Below the pieces are notes generated by a model. That model was not told the DNA's origin. It worked only from the letters and a program-made list of their open reading frames with translations, and searched no databases. Source: Antedon mediterranea (Eukaryota > Echinodermata > Crinoidea > Comatulida > Antedonidae). Taken from it: DNA of 64,000 nucleotides. Shown piece by piece: positions 37,301 to 49,891 of this stretch. The translations under genes and the position numbers were made by a program. The stretch's first letter is position 1. The number at the start of each line of letters is the position of its first letter. The stretch lies in NCBI RefSeq assembly GCF_964355755.1, contig NC_092671.1, positions 14,304,501-14,368,500 of the forward strand. The letters are read 5' to 3'.

Positions 37301-40300
37301 TGTCTATTTTCATTACCTGTAACTGTGACTTTAAAAGAGCAGATTTCTTCATTACCACTTGCGTCTATGGCCTTACAAAAGACAGTAGTTTCACCCATGT
37401 CGCAGTCGAATGTCTCAGGATGATCACATGTGATTATAATACCAGCACTCCCAGTATTATCAGTTGCCGTTGGAGGTATGAATGTGACACTTGCAGTGCT
37501 TTTACCAGGATCAGTTGTAGCCGATATATCAATTGTACAAGTTAAACTAGGCTTTTCATTATCTACAAAATATAGTAAGAATTTACAGATTCATATCCTG
37601 GAATTTGACCATAAAAGAAGCAAATACTTTAATCCAGTAGTAGAGAGGTGAGCACTTTAAACCATATAGAACACATTATATATAACTTTATAAAAGAGGG
37701 TGTTTGTGTAATAATTTATATTGTACTTTAATAGATTTTGAAAAAAGATTTGCAACTAAAAATGTCCAATTCATAACAAAGCATCTTACCAATGATAGTT
37801 ACAGTAAATGTGACTTCTTGTGTATTACCAGAGCTATCGGATGTTGAACATCTTACAATAGTTTCACCAAGAGGGAATGAGCTACCAGATGCAGGTTGGC
37901 AGATCACAGATAAACTCTCACCAGAATTATCGGTTGCAGTCGGTGTATCATACTGTACAGTTGCTCTGTCCTGTCCTGGATCAGTGTTTTCAGTAATGTC
38001 GGTTGGTTGCGATAGTTGTGGCTTTTCATTGTCTGTATTTTGAAGTAAAGAGAGGATCATTATATTCAAAGGTATATATTAATATATATATAGTATACAT
38101 GTGATTTAGTTTATAAAAATATATTTACCAATAACTGTAACAGTAAATGTAACAGAGGCACTGTTGCCACTGTCGTCAGTCGCTGTACAAGTAACTGATG
38201 TGTCACCAAGTTGAAAAGCGGTTCCTGGTTGTGGCTGGCATTGAACTGTGGGTTGTATACCAGAATTATCAGTAGCATCTGGAATATTGTAAGAAACTAC
38301 AGCAGTTGGTTGACCGGGATCAGTATTTACAAGGATATCATCAGGTTGCTCAATGTTGGGCTTTTCAGCATCTAACAATGAAAAAGAGAAACACATAAAG
38401 AATATAGAAAGTTCTAACTAAAAACAATGATGAAAAAACGCAATTTCTTGACATCAATGATGCTTACATTACGTCATTGTTTAAGACTGAACACTTTAGA
38501 AATTATTGAATCAGTTATTTTCTAAAATATAATTACCATTGACGGTGATAACGAATGTACAGACTTCTTCATTTTGACTAGTGTCAGTCGCAGTACATCT
38601 TATAGTAGTTACACCCATTTTTACATTCATTGGCGAATCTTCAGAGCAATCAATCGTTACGTCTTTGAGTGAGTTATCTGTTGCAGAAGCTGGAGTAAAC
38701 TGGACAGACGCTGTGCTACTTCCAAGATCTGTGGTCGTTGAAACATCTCCAGAGCAAGTCAGTTGTGGCTTCTCATCGTCTGTAAATATTGTAATTATTA
38801 CATAATATACAAATATACTAATACTTTACTTCACATAAGCTAACAATTAAAACTGATTGTCTATTTTCATTACCTGTAACTGTGACTTTAAAAGAGCAGA
38901 TTTCTTCATTACCACTTGCGTCTATGGCCTTACAAAAGACAGTAGTTTCACCCATGTCGCAGTCGAATATCTCAGGATGATCACATGTGATTATAATACC
39001 AGCACTCCCAGCATTATCAGTTGCCGTTGGAGGTATGAATGTGACACTTGCAGTGCTTTTACCAGGATCAGTTGTAGCCGATATATCAATTGAACAGGTT
39101 AAACTAGGCTTTTCAATATCTACAAGTAAAATCATACAGTTTTATATCTTGGAATTCAACAACAAGAAAAGCAATACCTTGCCATAGATACATAATGTTG
39201 GAAAACGGTGTGTGGATGGATCTATTTTTTTTGTATCACCTTTCAAAAAAATACAAATTACTATATGATTACTAAATAACTTAATTTCATTTGGATATTT
39301 TTTTTATCCATTTAATAACTTTGTAATACGTATGTAGGCACGATTTGAAGTTTCTACGTTTCTAAGCAAATGTATACTCAGCAATTATTGCCCACCAATA
39401 TGTTTTCATTGTTTGTTGCATGTTATATTTTTATTAAAATCCTGTCGATACTAACCCTTTTCGCAAAATTGTCCAACAAATCCAGATGGACATTGACAGG
39501 TGAATGATTGGCAATCTTGTGATGGTATACAGGTTCCATCATTCCTACACGACCCTGTGGAGCAGGGATCGACCGCTGTAAAGTAAAATCAACAACGTAA
39601 CGAACTATATTTTACGGTACTATTATTGTAAATGCATGTAATAAAGTTAAAAAAAAACGTAGTTTGCACTTTCGATTTACCACATACCTTCTGAACATGT
39701 TTTACCACGAAAGCAAGAAGAACATTTGCACTTGAAATCTCCGTATCCGATTCGATAACATTGTCCACCATTTTCGCAAACACCACCGTCGCAAGGATCA
39801 ACTGAAAATTGAAACAATATATATCATTTCCTCAATGTTTGGCTGCTTAACCGTAATGAACGGTTAAAAAAACAACAATTTGAATATACACACCAATAGT
39901 TGGAATTACGTAAAATCTCCACATTCCGCTGGAGTACGGTCCTGTATAGTAGCCAAAGTAATGGATAGGAATTGGAACATCATCTTTCCAATCCAGGAGC
40001 GGATCTTCACCATCAACTCCAATGCGGATTTGACCGTTGTCATAGTCGATGTAGAATCGACGGAACTCCGTACTACTTATTATATTTGATACAATTGCAA
40101 TATCTTTGTGACAGTAGTCTTTACATCTATAAGATAATGATGTCTTCTAGTGAATTGCTCGTAAAATAAAGTAAAAATATCAACATCTCGACAAATATAT
40201 TTTTAAATATTGACATTCTAAAACTATATCATGTTTTTAAATTCCAATGTGTTGAGAAAGTGTATCCGAATGTTTATTAATGAAGATACACTTTTGGTAG

Positions 40301-41103
40301 TTTCGGTAATTTGAGTTTGAACACGTTACTTTAAAATAGATAATACATATGCCTATTATATTAGTCCAGCACAGACGTGTATACATACACGAGGTTTAAC
40401 ACTGTTAGTGAAGTCAAGATTAAATGGAAAATTATAAATACCTTCGTAAAAAGATTTTGTCTGGTTCGATGAGAATCTCATACTGTTCTTCTTGGTCATA
40501 AGTTGTTTCGCTGCTAAGGGTTATATGCACTCCTGAATCAGCTTTAACTTCAAACACTAGCCTACCACTTTGTTTCAATTCCTGTTCATAGTATTGATAT
40601 CTGGTATCTGGTCTAGTATTTGTTTCAAATATAGCGTAGCCTGAAAATGTAACGAACAAAATCACATATAGTACATTACTATGGAAATATAATAAAGAAC
40701 GCAAAGTAGGCCTATATTTAATAATACTATTATTGAATGTTTAATTATTGAATGTTTAAATATTACTTACTTCCTTCAAGATTGTTAATATCTGTGAATA
40801 AAGTAAAAATAAAAAATTAAGAAAAGTAAATAAATAAAACTAATATAAAGTTTACAATGTTTAAAAATAAAATAGTCGGTTTATTTTAACGGTTATCATG
40901 GTACATATACAATTCAATGGTTCTACTGTAGGGAAAAAAACTGTTCAAAATTAATTAGTGTTGAAATATAATAAATAACAATTATTCTACAAAAATGCAC
41001 TAAAGACTCTGTAACATGAGATATTATGCTAAAACTTACCTTGTGCTACAGTAGCATGCAATATGCAAAGCAACACCACCGATGAAACACTGTATACACC
41101 CAT
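28310..41103 (-). CDS. Secreted modular HYR/FA-domain protein (31 exons, about 2453 aa)
   Basis: Exon 1 (41040-41103) encodes a signal peptide (VSSVVLLCILHATVA). Exons: 40771-40791, 40442-40640, 39894-40126 (FA domain); 39688-39801, 39456-39575 (EGF); HYR at 38874-39119, 38537-38779, 38129-38371, 37790-38032, 37317-37562, 36980-37222, 36572-36814, 36235-36477, 35762-36007, 35425-35667, 35017-35259, 34680-34922, 34232-34474, 33904-34146, 33532-33786; an unrecognised domain at 32899-33336, 32383-32805, 31806-32240, 31341-31579 plus 30962-31157, 30238-30666; FA at 29632-30051; 29374-29418; partial FA at 28928-29022 and 28310-28534. Lengths sum to 7362 bases, in frame from ATG to TAA. HYR motifs include TDPG, ATDNSG, LGxTxVxCxATDxSGN and FTVTV. 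Nearly all exon borders are phase 1, allowing domain shuffling. It is likely extracellular, for matrix, adhesion or recognition, as with hyalin; the exact role is not inferable. The stop overlaps a possible donor. Confidence 0.85.
28640..28757 (+). repeat. SINE-tail-like fragment in the last intron of the HYR gene
   Basis: GCGCTTTATAAATCTTATTA followed by TCTTATCTTATCTT resembles the GCGCTTTATAAAT plus short-repeat tail of animal SINEs. The head was not recognised. Confidence 0.3.
29180..29285. mobile_element. MITE-like element, family M1 copy 2 (degraded)
   Basis: AAAGCTTGGTTTCCAAATAG with GACGCAAAGC at the left, and CTTGCGTATGCG with GTGGGAACC at the right, match M1 copy 1. It lies in an intron of the HYR gene between exons 29 and 30. 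Confidence 0.6.
34680..39119 (-). repeat. 1555-bp tandem triplication of a four-HYR-exon block
   Basis: Exons of types A, B, C, D recur in the same order three times. A-type low ends at 38874, 37317 and 35762 give periods of 1557 and 1555. Introns are also nearly identical between blocks (for example the GACATCAATGATG(T/C)TTACATTACG stretch). A further older C'-D' pair and a divergent E exon lie downstream. Confidence 0.92.
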
Positions 41104-41153
41104 GCTTATCGTCTTCCAGCAGTCTCACTAACTGAATTAACACACAAGCCCAA

Positions 41154-41161
41154 CTTTTATA
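41154..41161 (-). promoter_or_regulatory. TATA box of the HYR/FA gene
   Basis: Minus-strand GAGTATAAAAGTTGGGC lies about 51-58 bases upstream of the ATG at 41101-41103. A TTCAGTT initiator-like sequence about 30 bases downstream would leave a short 5' UTR. Confidence 0.6.
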
Positions 41162-41337
41162 CTCATTCCAACAATACAGAACAATACAGAACCACTCAGA
41201 ACAATAAACATCATGGCTTGAGTTTTTCAATAGTAAGATGTAGAGTGTCCTGAATGCAACATAATGTGCACATCACTTGAATGCATACATTTTGACTACC
41301 ATACGTGATTCAGTACTTCATTCTATTGTCTAAGTCT

Positions 41338-41986
41338 AAGTTTAAAGAACTGTTACCAACATATGTATAAGCCTGTTGACCGTGGGACAACAAGCTTTTC
41401 ACAGGATCCATATTTAAGATCATGAGTTACAGAATGTGCTAATAACGAATATAACTATTTTCTATTAACATTAATTTTTCACTCAAGGGCACGAGTTATT
41501 TATCCTTCGTAGAATTGAAGCAAAACCAGAATTAAAATAATCTAATTCTCAGAGGCCAATTTGCACAGACAAGCGGTAACGGTAAGCGGTAACGGTAAGC
41601 GGTAACGGTAATCGGAAAACCGCGCAGCTTGTCCCACGAGAATATGTATCTATCCTGAGCGGGTTTCCACGTTTTCGTCGCGTGTTGCGCAAATGGCCAT
41701 AAGAAATAACGATTTTTGTTTTCGCTTACCGTTACCGCTTACTGTTACCGCTTGTCCGTGTAAATTGGCCTCTGAGAATTAGATTATTTTAATTCTGGTT
41801 TTGCTTCAATTCTACGAAGGATAAATAACTCGTGCCCTTGAGTGAAAAATTAATGTTAATAGAAAATAGTTATATTCGTTATTAGCACATTCTGTAACTC
41901 ATGATCTTAAATATGGATCCTGTGAAAAGCTTGTTGTCCCACGATCAACAGGCTTATACATATGTTGGTAACAGTTCTTAAAACTT
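41338..41986. mobile_element. Long palindromic element with about 270-bp arms
   Basis: 41338-about 41620 is mirrored by about 41719-41986 with few mismatches (outer ends AAGTTTAAAGAACTGTTACC / GGTAACAGTTCTTAAAACTT). The arms end inward in tandem CGGTAACGGTAAG repeats. The spacer is about 100 bp. No ORF. It sits about 180 bp upstream of the TATA box of the HYR gene, so it could affect that promoter. Confidence 0.85.
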
Positions 41987-42615
41987 GGCCTTAATATGGT
42001 TTTGTAATTAAAGAAATTAGATGGAATATTTTATCACACGCATTTCAGTTCGCATACCGCCAATACAGAATTGGCTATAATGACAGTTAAATGTACAATT
42101 TAAAATACAATGTTTTAACACATCCAACAACCTATCGTATCATGGAGGTATAGAATATATGATCGTATAAAAACCGACCATCACTGAATTCATTACATCC
42201 TATTCGTGTAATATTATCCGCGGCGGTACCAATAAGCACTATTGAGCTGAGATGACAATGAATAAAATAACATGCGAATAATGCTTCTCGTACTGCTTGG
42301 AGAAAGATGTTACTTTTATTACCCTCTTCTATTATTATTTACGTCAATACACGAACATTAAATACGAAAAGAATGACATTTTTGTAACCGTATATTGATA
42401 GATCACCATTGTTTGTGCTAATGGCGAGTTTCAGTTGTAAAAATAGGTGTATTTAGAGATAACGAATAAAAAGACTATAGTTTTTTGTGGGAAAATAAAG
42501 AATCTTATTGCTTCTAGCATAAACAAATTCAGAGACCAAATGAATAAAGTGATACTTTCTGGCTATTCGACAGTAAATGCTAATCATAAGGAATATGTCT
42601 CCGGAAAAACCACAT
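41987..42615. other. Intergenic spacer
   Basis: AT-rich, no gene or recognised repeat. GCGGCGGTACC near 42220 is a local GC-rich word. Confidence 0.4.
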
Positions 42616-44006
42616 CTATATATAGGCCTAAATTTACGTAAGGGCAAAATTCGGTAAATCGCGCGTTATTTCTAGAATGTTTACTCGATGGTATATAAAG
42701 TTGGTTCGTACTTTCGGTACTGATTTTAACCACCTGATGTAACCCTGTTTACTAATTAAATTGAGTTCGATAATTAGTTATTGACGATTAAGACGAATTT
42801 AGGTTCAACGATTTGCCCCAAATAGGGGTGTTTTTCGATCGTGGTATACACTGTCTAATGGATGTCCGTCTTGGTAAATACCCGCAGACAATAATGCGAG
42901 GATGCTTCGCATTTTCCTATCTCCTCCTACGATAATTGTTTTTAATGGCTGAAAACCGGTTGAACAGCTCGAGTACAGCATCATAATGTTGAAGACAGGC
43001 CGATTTTCTTTAAAAAATACTATTTTGATAGATTTAAAATACGTTTATACAAATGTATTGATTTGCGATGAATGGAACATTCCAATCTCTGTTCCACAAG
43101 CGTCTATTCCCTCAGGCGTCGTAAAGGCAACTACTGTATACTCATAACAGAAATTCGATCCATTTTTTTTTTCAATCTGTGCTGCAGAGGTTGGATATAA
43201 ATTTTTTTTAAACGGATAATGAGCTAGCGTTTTCACTCGCCGTATATTATGTACACATCTTTATTATTGCAGTTAAACCACCCACATCATCACCCTTCCC
43301 TCACTGGCATGAGTAGCGTTGTAAAACCAGTAGAGGATAGGCCTCGGTACATCACATGCCCTAAACGCAGAACAACTTTGGTGGGTAGGGTAGGAACCAA
43401 CTTAAGTATGAATTGGCTCTAAGAAAGAATTGAAAACCATTAGGCCTACTAATTAAGTTGAGTTAGATAATTTAATATTTATTGACGATTAAATCGAATT
43501 TATGATTTTCCCCGAATAGAGGTGGTTTTCACAAATTGTTTTACATTATATAAACATATACACGTCGTAGTGATGTATCGTTACATGTACTGTACTATTT
43601 CAATCGACGGTGATAGTTTCAACAAAGTATTAAATCGCAATGTTTTACTGTGTGTAGTGGTATATTATTTGTAAAACATGAAAACAATTAATATTTCGTT
43701 ACTAAATGGATAAACAATATATTTAAAAAGTGTTCCTCTTTGCACCCATCCTCTTCCCCATCCCTCAACCCTAATGTTACATACAATTGGTCTCATTTTG
43801 TGACAAGTTTCTCTTTCGGAAGTAATTCCCAGGGTGCTAATTTTAGTTGAGTACATAAATCACAGTGTCTATTTATTCGTTCCTGTAAACGACATGTATT
43901 ATTGTCCTGCGGTACGTACATTTGAAATCGCCAGTTTTTTAACGCTGAAATTATTATGTATTCGAGAACCATCTGTGGGCACGACCTAGATGGTATACCA
44001 TCTAGT
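42616..44006 (-). mobile_element. Dispersed element, family R1 copy 2
   Basis: Reverse-oriented relative to copy 1. It begins near AAATTTACGTAAGGGCAAAA and ends with CACGACCTAGATGGTATACC, then ATCTAG. It carries an extra segment near 43200-43450 not seen in copy 1. No intact coding frame. Confidence 0.75.
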
Positions 44007-46427
44007 ATAGGCAATTATTTAATTGTGGGTACCAAACTGAACGCCATAAAATAACAATAAACTAAATATAGATATAATGTGTAATGTATACCAGCTAAAT
44101 AATAGACAATTGAAATATTTTTACCACTTTTTTAATCTTGTGAAATTGTATATATATATCAAAAAAATAATTATAACTATAATAATTCTACTATAAATTG
44201 TATATTATATTTTTAAATTTAAATTTTGATTAAATAGTATATGTTTGTATAAAATTTTCAAAATTGTTATAATTGTAATATTTTTCTATTGTTTATTATG
44301 TAGTTTTTCCTGTACTCCAATAATGTAGACAAGTAAAAGTATAGGCTTATTTGAATTTCTATATAATATATAAATATAAAATAAATAATTGTAAAACTTT
44401 AATATGAAAAATAATCATAATAGTTTAGTATATTTTTATAATCTCCTTTTTTTCGTTTTTTATATGCTCCCGTTCATTTGTAATTAAGATTGTTTGCTTG
44501 CTTTTTTTTATTGTGTTCTTCTTTGTTTTATATTTGTAAATCACAGGTTTGCCCGCTGGGATTGTTTTGATTTTTTTATACCGACTAACAAAAAAAATAC
44601 TAATACTAAATAAATGAAATCCGGTAAATCTTTTAAAGTATTTGTTAATTGTTGATGTTTGACAAACCAGGAAAGAATAAATTGTCTTCCCTGAAAAAAC
44701 TTTCCCAAGCAGACATTGATGAAAATGATCTTTTAAATTATTTCTCATTGCTGTTTTAATAAAAAAAAACAGTATAATCTTTCTCTTCATTGCTATATGT
44801 TTGTGTACAATCAATAAGGAATGATATTCATGGGGTAAACAAGGCCACTATGTGCTTGTTTCGCACTTTAAGTACATATTGTTTAAGAGGATGCGCGACC
44901 AGCCCAGTCTTCCTTTGTATGTAACAGAGGCATCGATTCTTTATACCCGGTCTAATCAGAACATTCCATCCCACCCTTCCATTAGTACAAAACGATAGTA
45001 TTTTGATTTTGAAACGCGGTATCCTACTGATAAAATCCTAATTGCATAATATGCAATATATTATATAATGTGAGTAGTACATCTACTTACGATTATTAGT
45101 ACATTATTACAATGATTATCATATAAAAATGGATACGTTTTCTTTATTATTTAAGTGAAAAGAGGATAGGCCTATGTACTGTAACTAATGTAAATGTACT
45201 ACTACGACTTAGGCAATAATAAGGCATTATTTAGGACAAATTGTGTTTAACAATCACATTTATTCACAAAAACAGCCAACATTATAACATATGTTAAAAT
45301 AGTAGGCCTACTTTAACGTTATTCAAATTCTTGTTGCTATAATACGTCCATGGCAAATACCGTTTAGGCTTACAATTCCTTTTCACATAACAGAGATTAA
45401 AAAAATGTATGACATTTACCTGCCGTCAATCGAATCGGTAATTACGCCTGCTTTGTTTATGAATGGAGAAAAAATGTACTATATGTAACCAACCAATCAA
45501 TCAATCAGAACTTTGCTTTAGGCCTACTCGTAAATAGAATACTTCAGAGTTAAGCTATGTTCGGTGACTTTTAAAAACCTCTCTCGCTTTCGTTCATTTG
45601 ATTGTTGTGTCTTTATAAATCATATGTATATTGTATGTGATATTGACCAAATAAATAAATCGCGCCCTTACGATGTTTCTCTTTTGTGCAAACTGTTAAG
45701 CTAGTTTCTCTTCCTCAGTCAGGTTGTTGTTGTTATGATTTGATTTTACTGACTGGACTTTGCGCAGTCGTTTCGTTGTATTTGGTCGGTCCAGTCGCCA
45801 ATGTTGAATAATATCTTATAGTTTCAAACATAATTTTAAAAAATAAGATAACTATATTATATGTAACAATAGTAATATGAATAGGTACGATCGAGAGGAC
45901 AATGAGAATATCACAAAATGATTTAGATATTGATAACTGATAATTCCTGCAAACTATCCTGCGTTACACCCTTATAATTATAATGATTGTAAAAGTACCA
46001 TATTCAATATTATTATTATTATTATTCCCATTTTTTTTTTGTATTTATAACTATAAAAACAGCATAAACAATATTAAATATTCATTAAAACCATTTTCAC
46101 TCAAAAAGACTACAATACAAATATCTGAAATCATCGGAATTAAACACTTCATTACATTTCATTACACGTCATTACATTTTAAAAATATAAACTTCCATTA
46201 TCATTCGTATACAGAAATAATGTTATGGCAGAATGTGTAATCAATCTGTATGTGTTTTTAAGCATTATAGTTACTAAAGCTTATAGATACTACGTTACAG
46301 TTTCTGTCTAAATCAGTCAGTCTTGTCTGTATGTCTGTTCGTATCTACTCGTCTGCCACGTCAAACGGTCAAGTGTCTGTCAATTAAGGATGCTCAGTGA
46401 CGCACAACTTTTTATAAAACAGAGGTG
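44007..46427. other. Intergenic, no gene supported
   Basis: Very AT-rich. The 129-residue frame at 44425-44814 (-) is lysine/isoleucine-rich low-complexity sequence with no motif. (TTA)n-like tracts lie near 46000-46025. Confidence 0.5.
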
Positions 46428-46762
46428 CCATGGTGGGGGTGATGTGTACATTGGTATGTTATAAAACAGGGGTGCAGATATCACACTCGCTAGGTGGGGT
46501 AATTATGTACATTGATATGTTATAGACACCACAGACACCACATCCACAAGGCGGGGTATGTACATTGGTATGTTATAAAACAGGGGTGAAGTTACTACAA
46601 CCACCCGGTGTGTGTGGTAATGTATACATTGGTATATTATAGACACCACAGACACCACATCTACAAGGCAGGGTATGTACATTTGTATGTTATAAAACAG
46701 GGGTGAAGTTACTACAACCACCAGGTGTGTGTGGTAATGTCTACATTCGTATATTATAAAGC
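46428..46762. repeat. Minisatellite, unit about 115 bp
   Basis: TGTTATAAAACAGGGGTG recurs near 46457, 46570 and 46688, with intervening GACACCACAGACACCACAT and GTACATTGGTATGTTATA parts, about three units. Confidence 0.8.
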
Positions 46763-47184
46763 AAATAATAAATAACTAAGCTTAATAAGTTACCGGTAAA
46801 CCTAAACAAATGAATAGAAAATCAAAGAAGTTATAAATATATCAAACAAAACAATGATTATAATGCCGTCAATAAAAATATATTATATTCTTTACTCTTG
46901 CACAGTTAACCATTATGTATTGCACAACAAATTTAGTCTAAATATATATAATTGTATTTTACACATAATTGATTAGAATTAGGTCATCAAGCTTAGCTTC
47001 ACTTGCATTGTGACTTGATGGATTATGTCATGACATCTTCTAATCTTAAGGCCTACCCACTAACTCTGTACAACATCCTTATTATTTTATTGTCTTTTCC
47101 TTACCAGGCCTGACACAATGCTGATGTGAGTGAAAACATTTACATCACCTATGCCACATTTTGTAAAAATAATGTTGCAATATC
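46763..47184. other. Spacer between tandem arrays
   Basis: AT-rich sequence with no gene seen. A degenerate first copy of the next array (CACATTTTGTAAAAATAATG) occurs near 47155. Confidence 0.4.
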
Positions 47185-47526
47185 TGTCGCACTTTGTAAT
47201 AACTTTTGTCGCACTTTGTAATAACTGTTGTCGCACTTTGTAATAACTTTTGTCGCACTTTGTAATAACTGTTGTCGCACTTTGTAATAACTGTTGTCGT
47301 ACTTTGTAATAACTGTTGTCGTACTTTGTAATAACTGTTGTCGCACTTTGTAATAACTGATGTCACACTTTGTAATAAATTAACTGTATTCTCACTTTGT
47401 AATATTACTGTTCTCGCACTTTGTAATATTACTGTTCTCGCACTTTGTAATAACTGTTGTCGCACTTTGTAATAACTGTTGTCTCACTTTGTAATAACTG
47501 TTGTCGCACTTTGTAAAACTGTTTTG
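47185..47526. repeat. 22-bp tandem array (GTCGCACTTTGTAATAACTG)n
   Basis: About fifteen units, mostly TGTCGCACTTTGTAATAACT plus two bases, with point variants (GTAC, CTCAC) and some units lengthened. The 106-residue minus-strand frame across it is a repeat artefact. Confidence 0.9.
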
Positions 47527-48274
47527 TAATGAATTACTGTGTATCCCGTCTTGATTTATCATATACTAACCGTTTGTCATAAAGCTGCCCAAATTCATTG
47601 GTAAATGTTTATCTTTCAGGACTGCTATGTTTAGTTATTCTGCATTCGTTTATTGTACATTTGCCTTTATTCTCAATACCAGCGAAGACAAAACTAAATA
47701 ATATTTATATCACTCCTAATCAAAATGTCGGGTTACTTGATCAAGATCTTTATTAAAACTATTTACATGAACCGACAGTAACTTTAAAACAGTATAAAAA
47801 ATGCAATAGCAGAAGCAAAATAAATAAAAAAGAAACAAAACAAAAGTGTACACAAGTTTTAAATATATTTTGTTATAGTATAATTCTATCTAGATTAGTC
47901 GTCGTCGAAAGTAATAGTTTTCTTAAGTGAAATACACTGCTGAAACATTGCGATAATTATTAACTTTATTATTATTGAAAGGATAAATGTTAGCAATCTG
48001 CTAAGACTTATTTACTTGTTTGGCCAAGTTTAATGCGTTCAGAGTCCTGTTCGCATGTAGTAACGCTATAGTCCATATTTGTGTTTTCTGTCCTAGTGTA
48101 CATTGCACGAGTAAAACCAGGTTCTGCCTTTTTCCGAGCAGTACAACAAGGCAACACTCCCGCAAACCAATTAATAACAGGAATTCGTCTGAAATTAAAA
48201 CAATAATAGTAAGAAGCTTTTACACATACAAAGATCTACAGTGGTTATCTATGAGGTACTAAATACCTAACTGG
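47527..48274. other. Spacer between tandem arrays
   Basis: No supported gene. The short frame at 48020-48262 shows no motif. Confidence 0.4.
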
Positions 48275-49690
48275 CTACACGTAATTATTGGACCAATACA
48301 CGTAATTATTGGACTAATACACGTAATTATTGGACTAATACACGTACTCATTGGACCAATACACGTACTCATTGGACCAATACACGTAATTATTGGACCA
48401 ATACACGTAATTATTGGACTAATACACGTACTCATTGGACCAATACACGTACTCATTGGACCAATACACGTAATTATTGGACCAATACACGTAATTATTG
48501 GACTAATACACGTACTCATTGGACCAATACACGTACTGATTGGACCAATACACATACTCATTGGACCAATACACGTAATTATTGTACCAATACACGTACT
48601 CATTGTACCAATACACGTACTCATTGTACCAATACACGTACTCATTGAACCAATCATAGAGATATATCTCTATGGACCAATACACGTTATCATTGGACCA
48701 ATACACGTACTCATTGAACCAATACACGTACTCATTGGACCAATACACGTTATCATTGGACCAATACACGTACTCATTTGACCAATACACGTGCTCATTG
48801 GACCAATACACGTACTCATTGGACCAATACACGTAACCATTGGACCAATACACGTAATTATTGGATCAACACACGTACTCATTGGACCAATACACGTACT
48901 CATTGGACCAATACACGTACTCATTGGACCAATACACGTACTCATTGGACCAATACACGTACTCATTGGACCAATACACGTACTCATTGGACCAATACAC
49001 GTACTCATTGAACCATTACACGTACTCATTGGACCAATACACGTAATTATTGGACCAATACACGTAATCATTGGATCAACACACGTACTCATTGGACCAA
49101 TACACAAAATCATTGGACCAATACACGTACTCATTGGACCAATACACGTACTCATTTGACCAATACACGTACTCATTGGACCACTACACGTAATCATTGA
49201 ACCAATACACGTACTCATTGAACCAAAATACGTAATCATTGGATCAATACACGTACTCATTGGACCAATACACGTACTCATTGGACCAATACACGTAATC
49301 ATTGGACCAATACACGTAATCATTGGATCAACACACGTACTCATTTGACCAATACACGTAATCATTGGACCAATACACGTAATCATTGGACCAATACACG
49401 TACTCATTGGACCAATACACGTACGCATTGGACCAATACACGTACTCATTGGACCAATACACGTACTCATTGGACCAATACACGTACTCATTGGACCAAT
49501 ACACGTACTCATTTGATCAACACACGTAATCATTGGACCAATACACGTACTCATTGGACTAATACACGTACTCATTGGATCAATACACGTACTCATTGGA
49601 CCAATACACGTACTCATTGGATCAACGCGTACTCATTGGACCAATACACGTAATCATTGGACCAATACATGTAATCATCTCATTTGGACC
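48275..49690. repeat. 21-bp tandem array with palindromic ATTGG(A)CCAAT
   Basis: About 67 units of CATTGGACCAATACACGTACT, varying chiefly at ACTCATTGG, AATTATTGG and AATCATTGG. Because 21 is divisible by 3 and the unit lacks stops, long frames appear on both strands (up to 315 codons of a seven-residue repeat). These are not credible genes. One interruption, 48655-48674, is itself a perfect 20-bp palindrome. Confidence 0.95.
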
Positions 49691-49891
49691 ATTTTCTTGT
49701 TTCAGGATATCCGGTTTATGAGAGAGTTGATTAATTGAAAACCTGATCTTTTAAATGAATACACATATAATAAGATAGATTAAACATTTTTTATATGACA
49801 ATTACAAAATTACTAACCTGTTTTAACAAAGAAGAAAAATGAAAAGATAACAATATATTCACTAGACACAACACAACATAATGGACAACAC

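Noticed and set aside
33924-39187. Plus-strand ORFs of 60-83 codons repeated through the HYR region
   Set aside because: Exact shadows of the minus-strand HYR exons; they recur only because those exons are tandemly duplicated.
44425-44814. 129-codon ORF on the minus strand
   Set aside because: Low-complexity Lys/Ile-rich composition in AT-rich DNA, no recognisable motif.
47145-47465. 106-codon repetitive ORF
   Set aside because: Product of the 22-bp tandem array, with the repeat also open in an overlapping frame.
48259-49653. Long ORFs on both strands (up to 315 codons) of a seven-residue repeat
   Set aside because: They are forced by a stop-free 21-bp tandem unit; frames are open on both strands and have no signal, domain or splice context.
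47185-49690. CRISPR-like regular arrays
   Set aside because: Units are contiguous with no unique spacers, and the genome is eukaryotic.
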